NCBI GenBank assembly: GCA_005406025.1
Contig: BGZK01001286.1
Coordinates: 7,501-71,500 of the forward strand
Source of the DNA: Eumeta japonica
Lineage: Eukaryota; Arthropoda; Insecta; Lepidoptera; Psychidae
Reading direction: 5' to 3'
Length of the DNA stretch: 64,000 bases
Positions 1 to 12,239 of this stretch are shown here, one piece after another. The translations under genes and the position numbers were made by a program. A model generated the notes under the pieces. That model did not search any database. It was not told the DNA's origin and was given only the letters and a program-made list of their open reading frames with translations. Each line of letters starts with the position of its first letter. The first letter of the stretch is position 1.

Positions 1-483
1 ATGACCATGCCACATTTGTTTATCTTCTTTTACAAGCAGAAATTAGAACAATGTACTGATCTACTAACTGTGCACTCACGTACTTAGCCAGTGTAAGTTT
101 ATACTAAACATTGACACAAAATAAACTATGTAGACTTCTTATAAATTTTTATGTACTCTGCTAATAAAGAACCATTTTATGTATTTTTAGTGCAATAGTT
201 TCGAACATAAGTGGGGAATGGTCCTTTTCATCTATTTTCTTAAATAACTTTAAAATTATCTCTTTTACAAATATTTTGATAACAAATGTTTTGTTATCAA
301 AATATTTGAGACTCTCATAATAAACGTTTTCATTTGACATGTCACATGCAGGCGCGTTTATTTCATACAAACTCGCAAGCACCACTTTCCCTAATACTCA
401 TTAAAAATCAAAAATTATGCAAATATCCAAGTCATTACAAAAAAATCAATTTTATATACAATGACAATGAAACTTATGGATAT
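1..483. other. AT-rich flank, no gene seen
   Basis: AT-rich sequence with no convincing coding frame. The only sizeable frame, on the minus strand at 161-385, shows no domain, no codon bias and no splice context, and looks like chance. Confidence 0.5.
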
Positions 484-737
484 TAGGGCGACCCAAAAAA
501 AAGATTATTTTTTTTTCAAGTCTCGTGTGAAAATATGTTAGTTTACTATGTTTTAAGAGCCTCCTCCAAAGGACAGCTCAAAAAAAAAAATTTTAAAAGG
601 TCGCTCACAATGTTTTTAAATTTCGAAAATCCTCAAAAATCGATTTTTTTTTCAATACTTTTTCTCGTAATTTCATTTCTTTTTACATGAAAAATCATGA
701 AGATCCTGAAAATTTCTTGGGTCGCCCTAATGGATAT
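476..737. mobile_element. hAT-type MITE with 8-bp target-site duplication
   Basis: The body at 484-729 (246 bp) has perfect 13-bp terminal inverted repeats, TAGGGCGACCCAA at the left end and its complement at the right. It is flanked directly on both sides by the octamer ATGGATAT (476-483 and 730-737). An 8-bp duplication and a TIR beginning TAGGG or CAGGG are hallmarks of the hAT superfamily. The interior is A/T-rich with no coding frame, so it is a non-autonomous element. The intact TIRs and TSD suggest a fairly recent insertion. Confidence 0.85.
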
Positions 738-766
738 ACTTATATTTAGGTGTCTCCATGAATATA

Positions 767-1267
767 TAGTGGAATCTCAATAATTCGAATGTCAAGGGAA
801 ATGCAAAAAAAATTTGAGTTAACGAGTTTTCGACTTAACAAGAACTTCGAGATAAATATGACTGTGTCGACAAGGACAAACATAACGTTCACAGCTGTGT
901 TACTTAGAAAGTTCCATGGATGTATTCATTCATTGCACGTGTACAAGACAAAAACAATAGATTAGACGCCCTGAACCCGAACATTCATTTTGGAATTTAT
1001 TGCTATTATTTCGGGGAATTCCAAGTAAGATGTCATTATATTTTACCAACTATGACTTACGGAGTCTCCTTTTTAAAATTCGAGTTATAGAGTGTAAATA
1101 TGTATTATTATCAATACTTCGTAGGGAAATAACATTTTGTTCAAGTTACAAAGTCTAAATAATTCGAGATACCGCTTATTTAGGGCTTCATCGGAAGGGA
1201 ATGGCAATTTTTTTCGACTTAATAAGAATTTTGACTTAACAAAGTTCGAGTTATTGAGATTCCACTG
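767..1267. mobile_element. pogo/Tigger-like MITE with TA duplication
   Basis: The ends are inverted copies of a sequence close to CAGTGGAATCTCAATAACTCG: the left arm starts at 767 and the right arm ends at 1267. TA dinucleotides flank it at 765-766 and 1268-1269. Repeated CGACTTAACAAG/TTCGAGTT motifs recur just inside both ends. This TIR type with a TA duplication is typical of pogo/Tigger relatives of Tc1/mariner. There is no transposase frame, so it is non-autonomous. It lies only 30 bp from the hAT MITE. Confidence 0.75.
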
Positions 1268-1526
1268 TATTTAGGTATCTCTAGTAGAGATATTTACATG
1301 TACCCATAGAGAGCTTTTGCCTATGCTTCTATGATAAATACAGGCAAAACTCTCTTTGGCTATATTCAATATCTACCTTTGTGTGCACACATACATAAAA
1401 TTAGCTTTTATACAAGCTATCAGTGCACAGATATTATTTAAGACCGAGATTCAAATTAATAGATCTAAAAATTAAATAGTTTTGTAATCTGATCACTTTT
1501 CTTCTTTTAAATAGCATTTTACAATT

Positions 1527-1552
1527 AATATATATATATATATATATATATA
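1527..1552. repeat. (TA)n microsatellite
   Basis: A run of about 13 TA dinucleotides. It accounts for the YIYIYI stretch in the minus-strand frame that crosses it. Confidence 0.9.
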
Positions 1553-2160
1553 TGCTATTATTATTTTGCAACAACGAGATTTCTTTAGTTTTATGTAGCT
1601 GTGTTATTCTGTCATGCAATGAGTAAAAATGTTTAGTTACAACTGCAAAATCTGTGACGAAAATGTTTGCTTATGAAAATTGAACAGTAGTTTAAACGCA
1701 TTTATTTCGTTTTCTTATACAGTCTTATTTTCATTGTTTAAAACTTTCCTAACTTCTCCAGTATGTGATTGTCAATGATAATCAAGCTTATACAATATTT
1801 AATTCTGACTAGATGTAATGTTGAAAGTTAAACAGTAATGTATCTGTATGTTTCGTTACTTTTAAACACAGTTTTTAAGTACTTTTAATTTCAATGTAGT
1901 AGCTATAACTGAATAAACATATCACATTTAAAATACATTTAATTTCCTTGTGGTAATGGAATAGTGATCAAAGTCAATTCATCTCTTTCACTGTGGGTGT
2001 CATAAAAGATGACTATAGGGTCGACATAAAGTCTTGGTATCACCAATTGAATGTGGATTAATTATTCTGAGATCAAGCCTCAAATAATCCTTAAATAGTG
2101 AGAGCTGGCCATGTCACAGTTGCAAGATATGGAAATATTTCCTCACCAATCTACTTACCT

Positions 2161-2343
2161 GGTTGTTGGAGATCGTCGTTCTCTTGTTCAGGCCTTCGAT
2201 AGAAACTATGAGCGATAGAAAGGCTCTCCAATCGACGATGCGTTGGAAGGACACTTCGGCCGATCTAGCCGCCACGTTCCAAGGAAGATAACTCGGCTGT
2301 TTTGCCGACTTGAAGGCGAAAAATAAAAAACTTATTTTACACA
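2161..2343 (-). other. possible minus-strand exon, unidentified
   Basis: Read on the minus strand, an open frame of about 60 codons ends at a textbook 5' splice site (CAACCAG then GTAAGTAG, junction at 2161/2160). Upstream (2345-2570) the sequence becomes GC-richer and contains short direct repeats of CCACGATCTATT type. I recognise no domain. It could be the first coding exon of a gene running leftwards, or the leader of a decayed retroelement. Only the splice site and the frame are seen. Confidence 0.25.
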
Positions 2344-2938
2344 CGTCTGCTGCCGATCTGGCTGACTAGGAGTGAACTGAGGAGGGGCAGGCTACGACTA
2401 TTCAATCAATACGATCCACAATCCATGATCTATTCCACGATCTATTCCACGATCCATGAATCCACGACGATCATAATCCAACGCCACTTGTTCGCGCTTA
2501 TCACTGTTTAGCGGCGAGCGCGACTAGCGCGTGGCAAATGCGCAACAGGAAAGGGGCCGGGCGAAACGACAGCAGTTTTTAATTTATTTACAAGTTTACA
2601 TTTATATCATAGGTACATTTAATAACACTTATAAACTAAAATATTGATCGCCGACACTGGTCATCACAGAAATTAAGACACGTCTTAAGACTTGATAACT
2701 GAAATAAAATTGTTTGTAATGATTTATCAGATGGAAGAATTTGGATTTTGCATATTGATTCCTTATAAGATTATTAATAAGTAGTTTTATAATTTAAAAG
2801 AAAAAATTGATAGCAGGAAATTAATTACCAAAAAAAAGTATTAGTGTTATAAAAATATTTCACTAATAAACAGAAATATATTTATATGCACTATTGGTTC
2901 CAATTTTCTGTATTAAATGTGCTACATTACAGAACTAA

Positions 2939-3322
<384 letters not shown>

Positions 3323-3566
3323 TAATAGAGGTTCTAGTAATTTTTTTGATTTACATTTATGATTTGTACAGATGTAATTACAACGCTAATAAAATTACAA
3401 GATTGTTTTTAAATCCCATAATCTCTTGGAAACTTGATATGTTTATAATTACCAATCTCAGTCTCTTTCATTAAGTATGCGACATCAGCCATGTATATCT
3501 TATTTTCAGAAATTGTTTTCACAAACAATTGTTATACATATAATATTCCTTTGTTTAATGCTGCAG

Positions 3567-3704
3567 TTGGTCGTTCGGCGTGTTGGTTTGGGAAATCATG
3601 ACCCTAGGCGGCGCTCCATATCCCACGGTGCCGGGTCAGTACATGTATAAACATCTCAGCGCTGGACACCGAATGGAAAAGCCTCCCTGCTGTTCACTCG
3701 AAAT
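3567..3704 (+). CDS. FGF receptor, penultimate exon (kinase C-lobe)
   Basis: The exon is joined in phase to the previous one across a 332-bp intron (acceptor TGCTGCAG, donor GTAAGT), completing the DVWSFG motif. It encodes [19 protein letters not shown] and then a segment ending [12 protein letters not shown], the alpha-F to alpha-H region that FGFR kinases share. There is no stop and no frameshift, and the phase continues into the exon at 4992. The 1287-bp intron that follows holds a short TIR element at 4609-4754. Confidence 0.95.
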
Positions 3705-4608
3705 GTAAGTTTTCAACTTTCACTATCGTCTACTTCTCTGCTAAAATAGTGATGAGTATTATTATGTATATGCATTAAATTTAATTTAGAAAATTATGTT
3801 TTTTTCGAATAAGATAAAATGTTTTATGATATTTAATATAAAATTATATGTAAAACGTTTAGCTTAATGATAATGGTAAGAAATATAATCAATTTAAAAT
3901 CATAAAGATAATTGCCCTACCTCTGGATTTAGGGTGGAGCACATGGGGAAATCTTTTAAAAGTGTATTTTTTGTTTGGGTCATGTTTTGCTGAAAGATCC
4001 TTACATTGGTAGATTTGTAGACATTGTTAGTCAATTTGGAGGGGGAACGGTGTGGCATAAATAATTTCATTTTCTTATTCTATATTTATTTTTATATATT
4101 ATCTTACAATTCTAATGCATAGTTTTTGTATAATTTCTTAATATGTAATACAGCTTTCATTACATTGTTAGATGATTTGAAAAATAGTAATGTGTATGGA
4201 TACAATTTTACTATTGTCTGTACAACTTTAGAATAGATTATAACATTTTTGTCATAGTGCAATTACCTTTGTTTTATAATAATTCAATATATAATGGATT
4301 TATGGTCATTACTTCTAATTGTTCAAAATAGGATTACTGACTACAGTCACTCATGCAGCCATGATTTCAATATGCCATTCCACTAGTTAGAGCATCTGAA
4401 ACCATAAAACCATAAATGTTAAAGTATAAGATCATGTAACCTTATACTTAGACCATTGTTGGTGTTATTATTGTAAAACATACATAAAATTATTCATATA
4501 TTTAGCAAGTCTTCCATGAATTAATGATGTTTATGATGATTCGCTGGTAGACTGAGAAAGAAAGAGCATGACTTGTAAATAAGTATTGATGTTTTAGTAA
4601 AATATTGT

Positions 4609-4754
4609 CACTACAACGCATGAAATTCTGCCGTTCTGAATTGACTGCAAATGATATAGTGCGCAAGTTCAGCGCTCCCCCGCTTTCCTATTTTATGCCA
4701 TTGCGACATTTTCATGACTAACTTCACAGCGGCTGAGTTTCATGCGTTATACTG
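4609..4754. mobile_element. short TIR element (MITE) in FGFR intron
   Basis: The two ends are inverted copies of about 25 bp (left CACTACAACGCATGAAATTC; the complement of the right end reads CAGTATAACGCATGAAACTC), with roughly four mismatches. The interior of about 100 bp has no coding frame. No certain target-site duplication could be fixed, so the superfamily stays open. Confidence 0.6.
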
Positions 4755-4991
4755 TATATTTCTATGTTTTTGTTCGTTTGTTCATGCTTTTCAAATGTTA
4801 TTTTGCATATAAATAAATATGTCCTAGACTTTGTCATGAAATTTTGTCATTTTATGACTGCCAAATAATGTTTACATTTTTATGTTTAGTTATGATATAC
4901 TGAATACTAAGTACATTCACAGGTACTTTGACAATAAATTGTAAATTTTTGGATTACATATATTTATGCTTATTATTTTGATTGTTCACAG

Positions 4992-5202
4992 TTACATGTT
5001 GATGCGAGAGTGTTGGTCTTTCCAACCTAATGATCGACCTTCATTCAGTGAATTGGTCGAAGATCTCGATAAAATATTGACAGTCACCGCAAACCAAGAG
5101 TATTTAGATCTTGGCTTGCCCCAATTGGATACTCCGCCTTCGAGTTATGATGGCTCTGATGCATCTGACGAGAGTGACTCCGAGTTCCCGTTCATCAGTT
5201 AG
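4992..5202 (+). CDS. FGF receptor, last exon (C-lobe end and tail)
   Basis: The acceptor is TTGTTCACAG and the stop TAG is at 5200-5202. It encodes [18 protein letters not shown], the conserved end of the kinase C-lobe, then [20 protein letters not shown]. The NQEYLDL motif (Tyr at residue 148 of the 180 seen) matches the tail tyrosine that docks phospholipase C-gamma in vertebrate FGFRs (family knowledge; function here is inferred). The tail is short and acidic and rich in Ser and Asp, ending SEFPFIS. The three exons sum to 543 nt, in phase throughout, with no damage. A candidate poly(A) signal AATAAA lies at 5356-5361. Confidence 0.95.
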
Positions 5203-8200
5203 ATAGTGTACCAGTGATATAATTGGTGAACTCTGTATTGAATTCTATAAAGCAAATATAAACTCTAACTTTTGGAGTTTGAAAATTAAAAGAAAATATT
5301 GAAAAGTTCAAATGGCAAATGCCACTGTAATATATTTTATTATTATTATTGCAATAATAAAAATCGTAAACTATTTATATTGCTTATTCTTTGGAGAGTA
5401 TAGCTCACTGATTTGGCATATCAAATACATTTAGGAAAATGGGAAATTTTGGAAGAATATGATCATGAAGGCCACATACATAAACTGTTGTGAATAATAT
5501 TAATTCTTTGTTTTGATCTAGGTTATCAGGATAACCTAATTTTACTATAATTTCTATTTGTAAAAAATGCAAGTATTCTTCTTTCATTATGTTTATCAGT
5601 AGAATTTTTTTATATATGTATATTCACAGTAATATTTAGGTTTCATATAGATGGAGTGCATAATATGAATTCAATATTTTCTTTGTCTCATGGATGATTG
5701 TGATTACTTGTATTGTTGGTTCTGACAACAATCGAAATATATTGATAAACTGATAGCCCACCGTGTTTAGAGAATTCTACTTTGTATGACGATTGTAATG
5801 TTTAAACATATTATTAGATGAGTAAGTAAAGTTTCTCTTTTAGCCGAGTTTGTGTTGTTAAGAATACTTGGAATTTAAAACTCCTTTATTGTATTGTCAT
5901 GTCATTGCTTCTAGATTGTGAAGGTCAGATTTATGAATTTTTAAAGCGCATTATAGTGATCACATTACTTTATATTAATTTTTTGAAGAGTTGTGTTATT
6001 AGATATAAAGTATATTAATTTAATTATGAGGTAATTTTTATAATGTATTATTGTTGTAAGCTTCTAAATACAATGACAATTCATTTTCCCCAAAAAATTT
6101 TGATACACTAATATCGCATAAAAGATTACTGTGTAGTTTCAAAACAAAAGCGAAAGAACTCAATTTGATTATCTTTTCGAAGAATATGGGTGTGCCTTGT
6201 GATTGATCTTAATAATGTATTCTTTAAATTTGCATACCTCAGTTAAGAAAATAAATTGCGGTTTTCAGTGACAAGACGATACCACAACAGTAGTTAAAGT
6301 TTTGAGTTAGTATTTATTAATTCCATGTCATGCCGTATTTTTAAAAATTCCAGCCCGATTGCCACCTTGACTAGATTTCAGAATGGTTCACTAGTTCCTA
6401 GCATACAGAAGATAGAATATAACATGTACTACTCTTTTAACTTTTTTTCTTGCACAATAGTTAATCTCAAAAGGTGACTGTTCCTATCTTTCACATTCCA
6501 ATGACATTCTCTTTAGTAAACCGAATCGCCATAAACTTGAAAAGCTGAGTTCAAGTTATAGTTAATTTTCATATCATTGAGTAATAATAAACTTTTTTTT
6601 ACAACCAATTTCAAGCCGATCGATGCTTTAGTAATGAAGAACTAGAAAGTGGTTCTATTCCTGAAATTTGCTTTATCACTAAATAAGTTACTTTATGCCA
6701 GTGGACATAAGGCTCATAGTTATTTCTATTTGTGAGGTTTTCAGTTGAGGCCGGAATCAGTAAAAATACAGTGTCATTGATGATATTTATTATTTTTATT
6801 TGTATTGGGCGTAAGTGTTTCAGAAATGTTTTTTTTTTTGAGAAATTTTATAAGTATCTGAAAGAAGAAAATGTGTTTTATATATTCACGCTATGTACTA
6901 TATTCTCTATTTGTAGGTGTTTATTTCTTTTAAATGATGTCGAAGTTCGTTTACTTTTTGTTGTATTGAAAGAAATGAGTAAACTTGTATTTTGTATTAA
7001 TTGCAGATACACAAAATGTATAATTATATATTATTAAAAAACAATGTATATTTTTTGGTTTCGGTAATATGGGTCATTCAAATGTATTGCTGTGTACTAG
7101 ATTTAACTTTATCATTAAGACTGTATAAATTATAATCGTAATATATTTTATATTTATGGAATTAGATACTTGCAATTTTACTTTTGCAATTGCGATTTTT
7201 TTATATATACATATATCTTATGTACACAACATGTGATACTGAAAGCGATTAATGTATTGATATTCTATTATTATTAGTATAACAGTAATATTGTATATAG
7301 AGTAACATAGGCTTAAAATTTTCGAATCTTGTACTATTATTTTTTTTGTATACTATTATATATTTGTATACATGTATTGTTATTTGTAATACTAGACTTC
7401 AATTTTACTTTGGACATTAATTTCACTCCTACAATAAGAGTGAATAATTCATTAAAATTCATTTTGTAATAGGAGTTTAAGTAGTTTCTAGTCCAAGTAA
7501 CCTTTTTATAATTTGTAAATATATTTAGTGTCTTTTGTTTGTGGTACATCAAGTAATGCATTTCAATACCAAAATTACTTTTGTTTCTCTGTACTTAATT
7601 AGTTAATAGTGTTCTAGAGATATTGAGTGTTAACTGTAATCGTATTATTGAATTGAAATTAGTAATTCAGAAAAACAACGTAGCTAATTCTACTTTTAAG
7701 AGGATGCGTGTAAAGTCAGTACCATTTTTGCAAATTATGGTAAACGTTGCTTTAATATGTCTTACAATCAAGAGCTACAGCCTGCCAGTGCCCTGGCAGG
7801 TGTCAGGTTGATTGTCGATTGTACTGGAGGGGCGCGGGGTGGGTTGTTGAATAAGTGTTGTATATTTGGTGGGCGTTATTTAGGAAGTGATTGTCTGCGT
7901 ACGAGCTGTTTGTCCATGATGAAATTTTAATAAACGTAAACTGTACAAATTGTTTGATTCGGTACGACCCGAAAGGAAAACTGTCTGGGCGTTTGTCGGG
8001 AGCACATATTAAAAAATCACTGAAGCTGAAAATAAAGTGATGTTATACTATTAGCCGGCCTAGGAGACCCTGTCTCGCTCGGAAAAAATCCTGGAATCTG
8101 GTCGCAGCGCCACCTACCGAGTTCAATTATAAGTTCAAATTATTCAGGGACACTCAAACACAAAAATAAACAAAATCAATCCAGCAGATCCTGGCATATA
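5203..8200. other. FGFR 3' UTR and AT-rich intergenic DNA
   Basis: AATAAA motifs begin at 5356, so the receptor transcript may end there. The rest is AT-rich with no supported gene. Frames at 6732-7037 and 7337-7561 are low-complexity. A small palindrome CCTGCCA..TGGCAGG sits near 7781-7800. Confidence 0.5.
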
Positions 8201-8219
8201 TTATCCTGTCAAAAAAATC

Positions 8220-8400
8220 GGAAAAGTGGTTGATCCTGAAAGCCATACTTAAATTCTCCGCTATATTTATCAGTGCCTTTGAGCTTGTTGAATTATGAAT
8301 ACTTTCTATGAGTTTTTGAGCTTAAAAAATTGGAAGACGCTTGACCCTGTAAGACACGCCTAAAACTTCTTATTACTTTCGAGCTCAAAGTATTCAATAA
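8220..8400. repeat. dispersed repeat, two degenerate units
   Basis: Two units about 111 bp apart share the core AAAGTGGTTGATCCTG followed by CCATCCTAAAA-like sequence and TTTGAGCTT. A related pair, 124 bp apart, occurs at 43575-43760. It is probably the tandem interior of a non-autonomous element; no ends were found. Confidence 0.45.
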
Positions 8401-9006
8401 GAAAGCAGCAATAAATAATTGATTACGCTCGATAGAATAACCGACAAAATTAAATCGTTTTGTGATCCGAATGCTTTTGTAATTTTAAATAGCGTTTTAC
8501 AATTAATAGGTACGTATATACGTCATTCTCATTTTTAGCTGTCACGACACTTTGTTTTCGTGAACACCACAATTTTGATAGTTTTAGATTATTTGTGTTA
8601 TCCTGTCGTGTAAATGTTAATTTGACTCCAAAAAATCGGAAACCTAAATAGAAAATTTAATAGTTAGTGTTGTGAAATGTTTAGTTGGTTTACTGCGTAC
8701 AAATACAAAGATAGATTGTTAAGTTTTCCATGTAGTTTATTCGCAACTACGAAATCGGTTTGGAACAATCACGGATAAGTTAATTTTCATAATTTGACAA
8801 ATTATGTTAAAAAAACACGACCAGTCACAAAAACACTTAAGAGTCGTGTATGAAATGATATACTTTTGGTAAAGCTTGCACAGAAACAATTTAAAGTAGC
8901 CAATATAAACTAGATATTCAGAAACAATTCATTTTAATCGATAAGTATGCTTTTTGGGTAACAATAATTACTTTTTCAAGAACATGAAAGTATCTCGTCG
9001 TTAAAC

Positions 9007-9960
9007 AGAGAAAATTATCCAGAAATGGTAAATACGTTATCGAAATATGATGGCATTTTAGAAAGTTATTTACAAATCACTCAGACTTTTAAGGGCTTTT
9101 TCAGTACAGTTCAAAATAATTTCATTTCTAGTACTGCCTCGCTGATACAGAGCACAGTTAAAAAACAAATAAAGGATGCTGATTTTATCGCGATTAATGT
9201 TGATGAAACGTCGGATGTCAGTGGAAGAGAACGGCTCGTAAATATATTAGGATATTTTGTAGATTCCAAAGTAGTCAACTGATTTATAAAGTAGGTGGGC
9301 GTCAATTTGGATCTCATAACTATTTCACTGAGTTCAGCACTTTTGGGTGTCCTCGATGAATATGACTGCTTATCCAAAATAACAGCTCAAACACATGACG
9401 GCGCCGCAGTTATGTCTTCTGAGCAAAACGGTGTCCAAGCTAACATTAAAGAACATTGTCTTATAGCCCTTTTTTGTTTGGTGTTCTGATCATATTTTAA
9501 AACTGATTCTTTCTTAATCGTGTCGATGCTTCAGCGAAACTAAGCAATGTTTCAGTATTATTAAAAACATATCGATTTTTTTTACGTAGTACGAATATAC
9601 AATCAATTCACCAAAATACCCCCCGACACCGAAACACGTTGGTCTTATAGTTCGCGTATCGTAAATGTAATTTCTAAAGAAATTTTGAACTTGATTGGTT
9701 TTTTTCGAGGAAATGACTGAGAATGTAGACAAATGGGGCGGTGACACGTTGACTCAAGCCACGTCATTCTTGCATAGTTTAAAAGAATTTTATTTTACCT
9801 TTTTTTGGATATTTTTGATAATATTTTAGCAGAAACAAATATTCTTTACGAAACATTACAGAAAAAAAATCTGGCATAGCTTATTGGATACAGAAGATCG
9901 TGATCTGTCAAATGAACCAACCAATTTTGATGCAGCTTGCAATCAGCGACGTTGTTTTTT
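9007..9960 (+). pseudogene. decayed hAT transposase (ZMYM1/DUF4371-like)
   Basis: Conserved blocks of the DUF4371/hAT transposase family can be read across several frames: KDADFIAINVDETSDVS near 9172-9222, KITAQTHDGAAVMSSEQNGV near 9379-9438, then GDTLTQATSFLHSLKEF near 9740-9790. In the family the first block holds a catalytic Asp, and the second (QTYDGA) lies in the RNase H-like fold. Stops and frameshifts separate the blocks, so no active protein is made. No TIRs or 8-bp duplication were found, so the copy is old and truncated at both ends. Confidence 0.8.
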
Positions 9961-10009
9961 TTAAGAAAAATATAAATATGTAAAAATATAAATAAAATAA
10001 ATAAAGGTT

Positions 10010-10600
10010 TGGTGTTGAAATTTATTGGTAGAGTGGTTTAAAAAATATTTGAAATAATTCTTTTTTTGAACAATACCTATCAACTGATTGTAATACATTT
10101 AGGAACGATTAAAATTGTTACTTAAGAACAATAACTGGACGTATTTTGAAATATATCAGTAGAGCAGTTTACAAAATATTGACAAAAAACATTTCGTAAC
10201 AAACTTTCGTACAACGATATCTCTCGAACAAATCAACCGATTTCTGTGTAGTTTGCGGCAGTCGTTGCAACTGTTTGGGAAAAAGAGCTGAATAGATTTT
10301 TGTATCAATTGGTAGAGTAATCTAAAAGTTATCTCAAAAAACTTTTATTTTCGAAACTATATTTTTTAATATTCCTCAAAATCTATCTCGCGAAACTAGT
10401 TTAACATTTTAGGAAGTCTGGACTCCTTTGGAATGCCGTAAACTACATTTCAATCGATTTATCCGTTCAAAAGTTATAAGAGGTTTACATACACACGCGA
10501 ACACACACACGGACACACGCACGCGTGGATACGACATTCAAAGACACAAACAGGCGCACACACACCCAGAGAAAGAGAAACAGGCATACACATCGCTCGG
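10010..10600. repeat. degenerate tandem repeat with CA/CG-rich edge
   Basis: Units begin with TTGGTAGAGTGGTTTAAAA-like sequence near 10022, 10156 and 10306 (spacing 134-150 bp), with the internal motif CTCGAACAAATCAACCGATT. The edge at 10490-10580 is an imperfect ACACAC/ACGCG run that explains the His/Thr-rich frame there. A related unit (CGATTGGTTGAGAAATCTAA) is at 16520. It is likely the interior of a dispersed non-autonomous element. Confidence 0.5.
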
Positions 10601-11146
10601 AAAATGGTCGAAATAGATTCCTAGGACCGTAAAATGTCAATATTCTAGTAACAACTCGATTTTCGAAAATCGGACTGAAAACCGTAAGTTTCCAATTCTA
10701 TAAAAATTTTTCAATTTCATGACAGAAAGTTAAAAAAATGCATTGTACCTAGAAAAGAAAATTCAAAGATACATTGCAATTAGAGACTACCGATGACATT
10801 GCTGCAGTTGGTTTGCAAAGTTTGTATGAAACAATAGATCATGTCTATTTACGGAAGGACGCATGATAGTGTCCGTCAGATTTCAGGCAAATTATAATTT
10901 ATGCATTAAGTACATCGTTATAATTACACACCAAGCAATAGTCGTCCGCAGCTCATTCAGCCCGCAGTGATTGATTCCCACCCTCCATTAGTGCTATCTG
11001 CCCGCACTTCAGTCGCTTCGAGCTGTAAAAGCCCTGTCAATTTCGGCTAATATCCGAAGCTGTTCGATAACAATACAGAGCATAGATTACGAATGTGCGC
11101 TCATAACTGTACACTAGCGCCAATGAACCGACGGAATTTCTAGTCC

Positions 11147-11184
11147 GCGGTTGTGGTTCACGCTTCGGCGTGAACCACAACCGC
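11147..11184. other. perfect 17-bp hairpin with TTCG loop
   Basis: The arms at 11147-11163 and 11168-11184 are exactly complementary (core CGGTTGTGGTTCACGC) and the four-base loop is TTCG. The arms are GC-rich in an AT-rich neighbourhood. It could be the tip of a transposon end-to-end inversion, a structured RNA or a cruciform; no function is assigned. Confidence 0.9.
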
Positions 11185-11339
11185 CGTAACCTTCGGGGTA
11201 CGATCGCACGAAACCGATACGCCCTATGTTATAACTTTCCATTATATTAAGTTGGGAGAACAGTGTTTTCGTATTTTATAAGCAAATTAAGATAATTTTT
11301 CTTCATATTTTACTTACATTTCACTATCATATAATCTCT

Positions 11340-12065
11340 ACTTCTTGTTTGAGTCTCATCAGCTGTTGGCAGTAGAGATCCGAATTGATCGTTTTGCTCG
11401 GCGGCAAAAGCTCATAATGAATAATGCCCATCCAATCCCACCATACAATAGCATCAACTTATTGCGAGTTAATCCAAGTTTCGCTATAATCTGTGGAGTT
11501 TGCTTGCCTTTTGACCATGATCTTTTTCGCACGTTCTTGTCGCAAGTAATCCATTTTTTGTCACCAGTAGAGAATCGCAAATAAGTCCATGATTTATTAG
11601 ATTTCTTTTCAAATTGATCGTAACTGTGTTGTAATCAACCCCCAGCTCTTCAATTATGTCGTAAGAACTAATATGCCGATCTTGCTCTAATTTTTCCAAA
11701 ATGGTATCGACTTATTTCATAACAGGCCGACTGGAGCGAGGTTCATCTTTGACGTCAAAATTACCGGACTGAAAACGTTTGAACCAGTTTTATGCTACTC
11801 TTACCGAAACTGCATTACATTTATAAACGTCACATTTTTTTTTGTACATTTCAAAATATATCGAATTTCTACATTAGATACAATCATTTTGGGGGACAGA
11901 AAAACAAGAGAAAAATGGCGGGACACCAGGACACCGGTCATACTTCCTATTATTCTTTTTCTTCAAAATATCATTTATTTTATGATATCAAAACTAGCCA
12001 GATACAATCGGCACAATCAATGAGATTTTACTGCAACTCTTTACTTACAGAATACGAAAAAACTT
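11340..12065 (-). pseudogene. mariner element, 5' part only (copy A)
   Basis: Minus-strand blocks match the N-terminal half of a lepidopteran mariner transposase: EQDRHISSYDIIEELGVDYN (helix-turn-helix region, 11630-11690), ITCDKNVRKRSWSKGKQTPQ (11480-11550), and the LMRLKQE start at the left edge. The first catalytic block, with KKWI in place of EKWI, survives, but the second catalytic Asp region is missing, so the copy is cut at about 11340. The 5' untranslated end (11845-12065) aligns well with the same end of the copy at 41470-42690. Confidence 0.8.
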
Positions 12066-12239
12066 TTGCCCCGACTTAATACGTTTATTCTTGGTACTAA
12101 ATTGTTATTACATTACGCTATATTCTAGTGCAGGTGCAAGTTTGCACGCTTATCTCTCTATCACGATTATGACAAATTTCGATAGAATATAAAAATATTT
12201 ACGACCTGGGTCAGCATAAAAAAGTACTTATTACGTATT

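Noticed and set aside
7781..7800. Small palindrome CCTGCCA..TGGCAGG as a terminator
   Set aside because: Eukaryotic pol II genes do not use such terminators and the FGFR poly(A) signal is far upstream.
10428..10616. His/Thr-rich ORF
   Set aside because: Produced by a CA/CG-rich simple-repeat edge.
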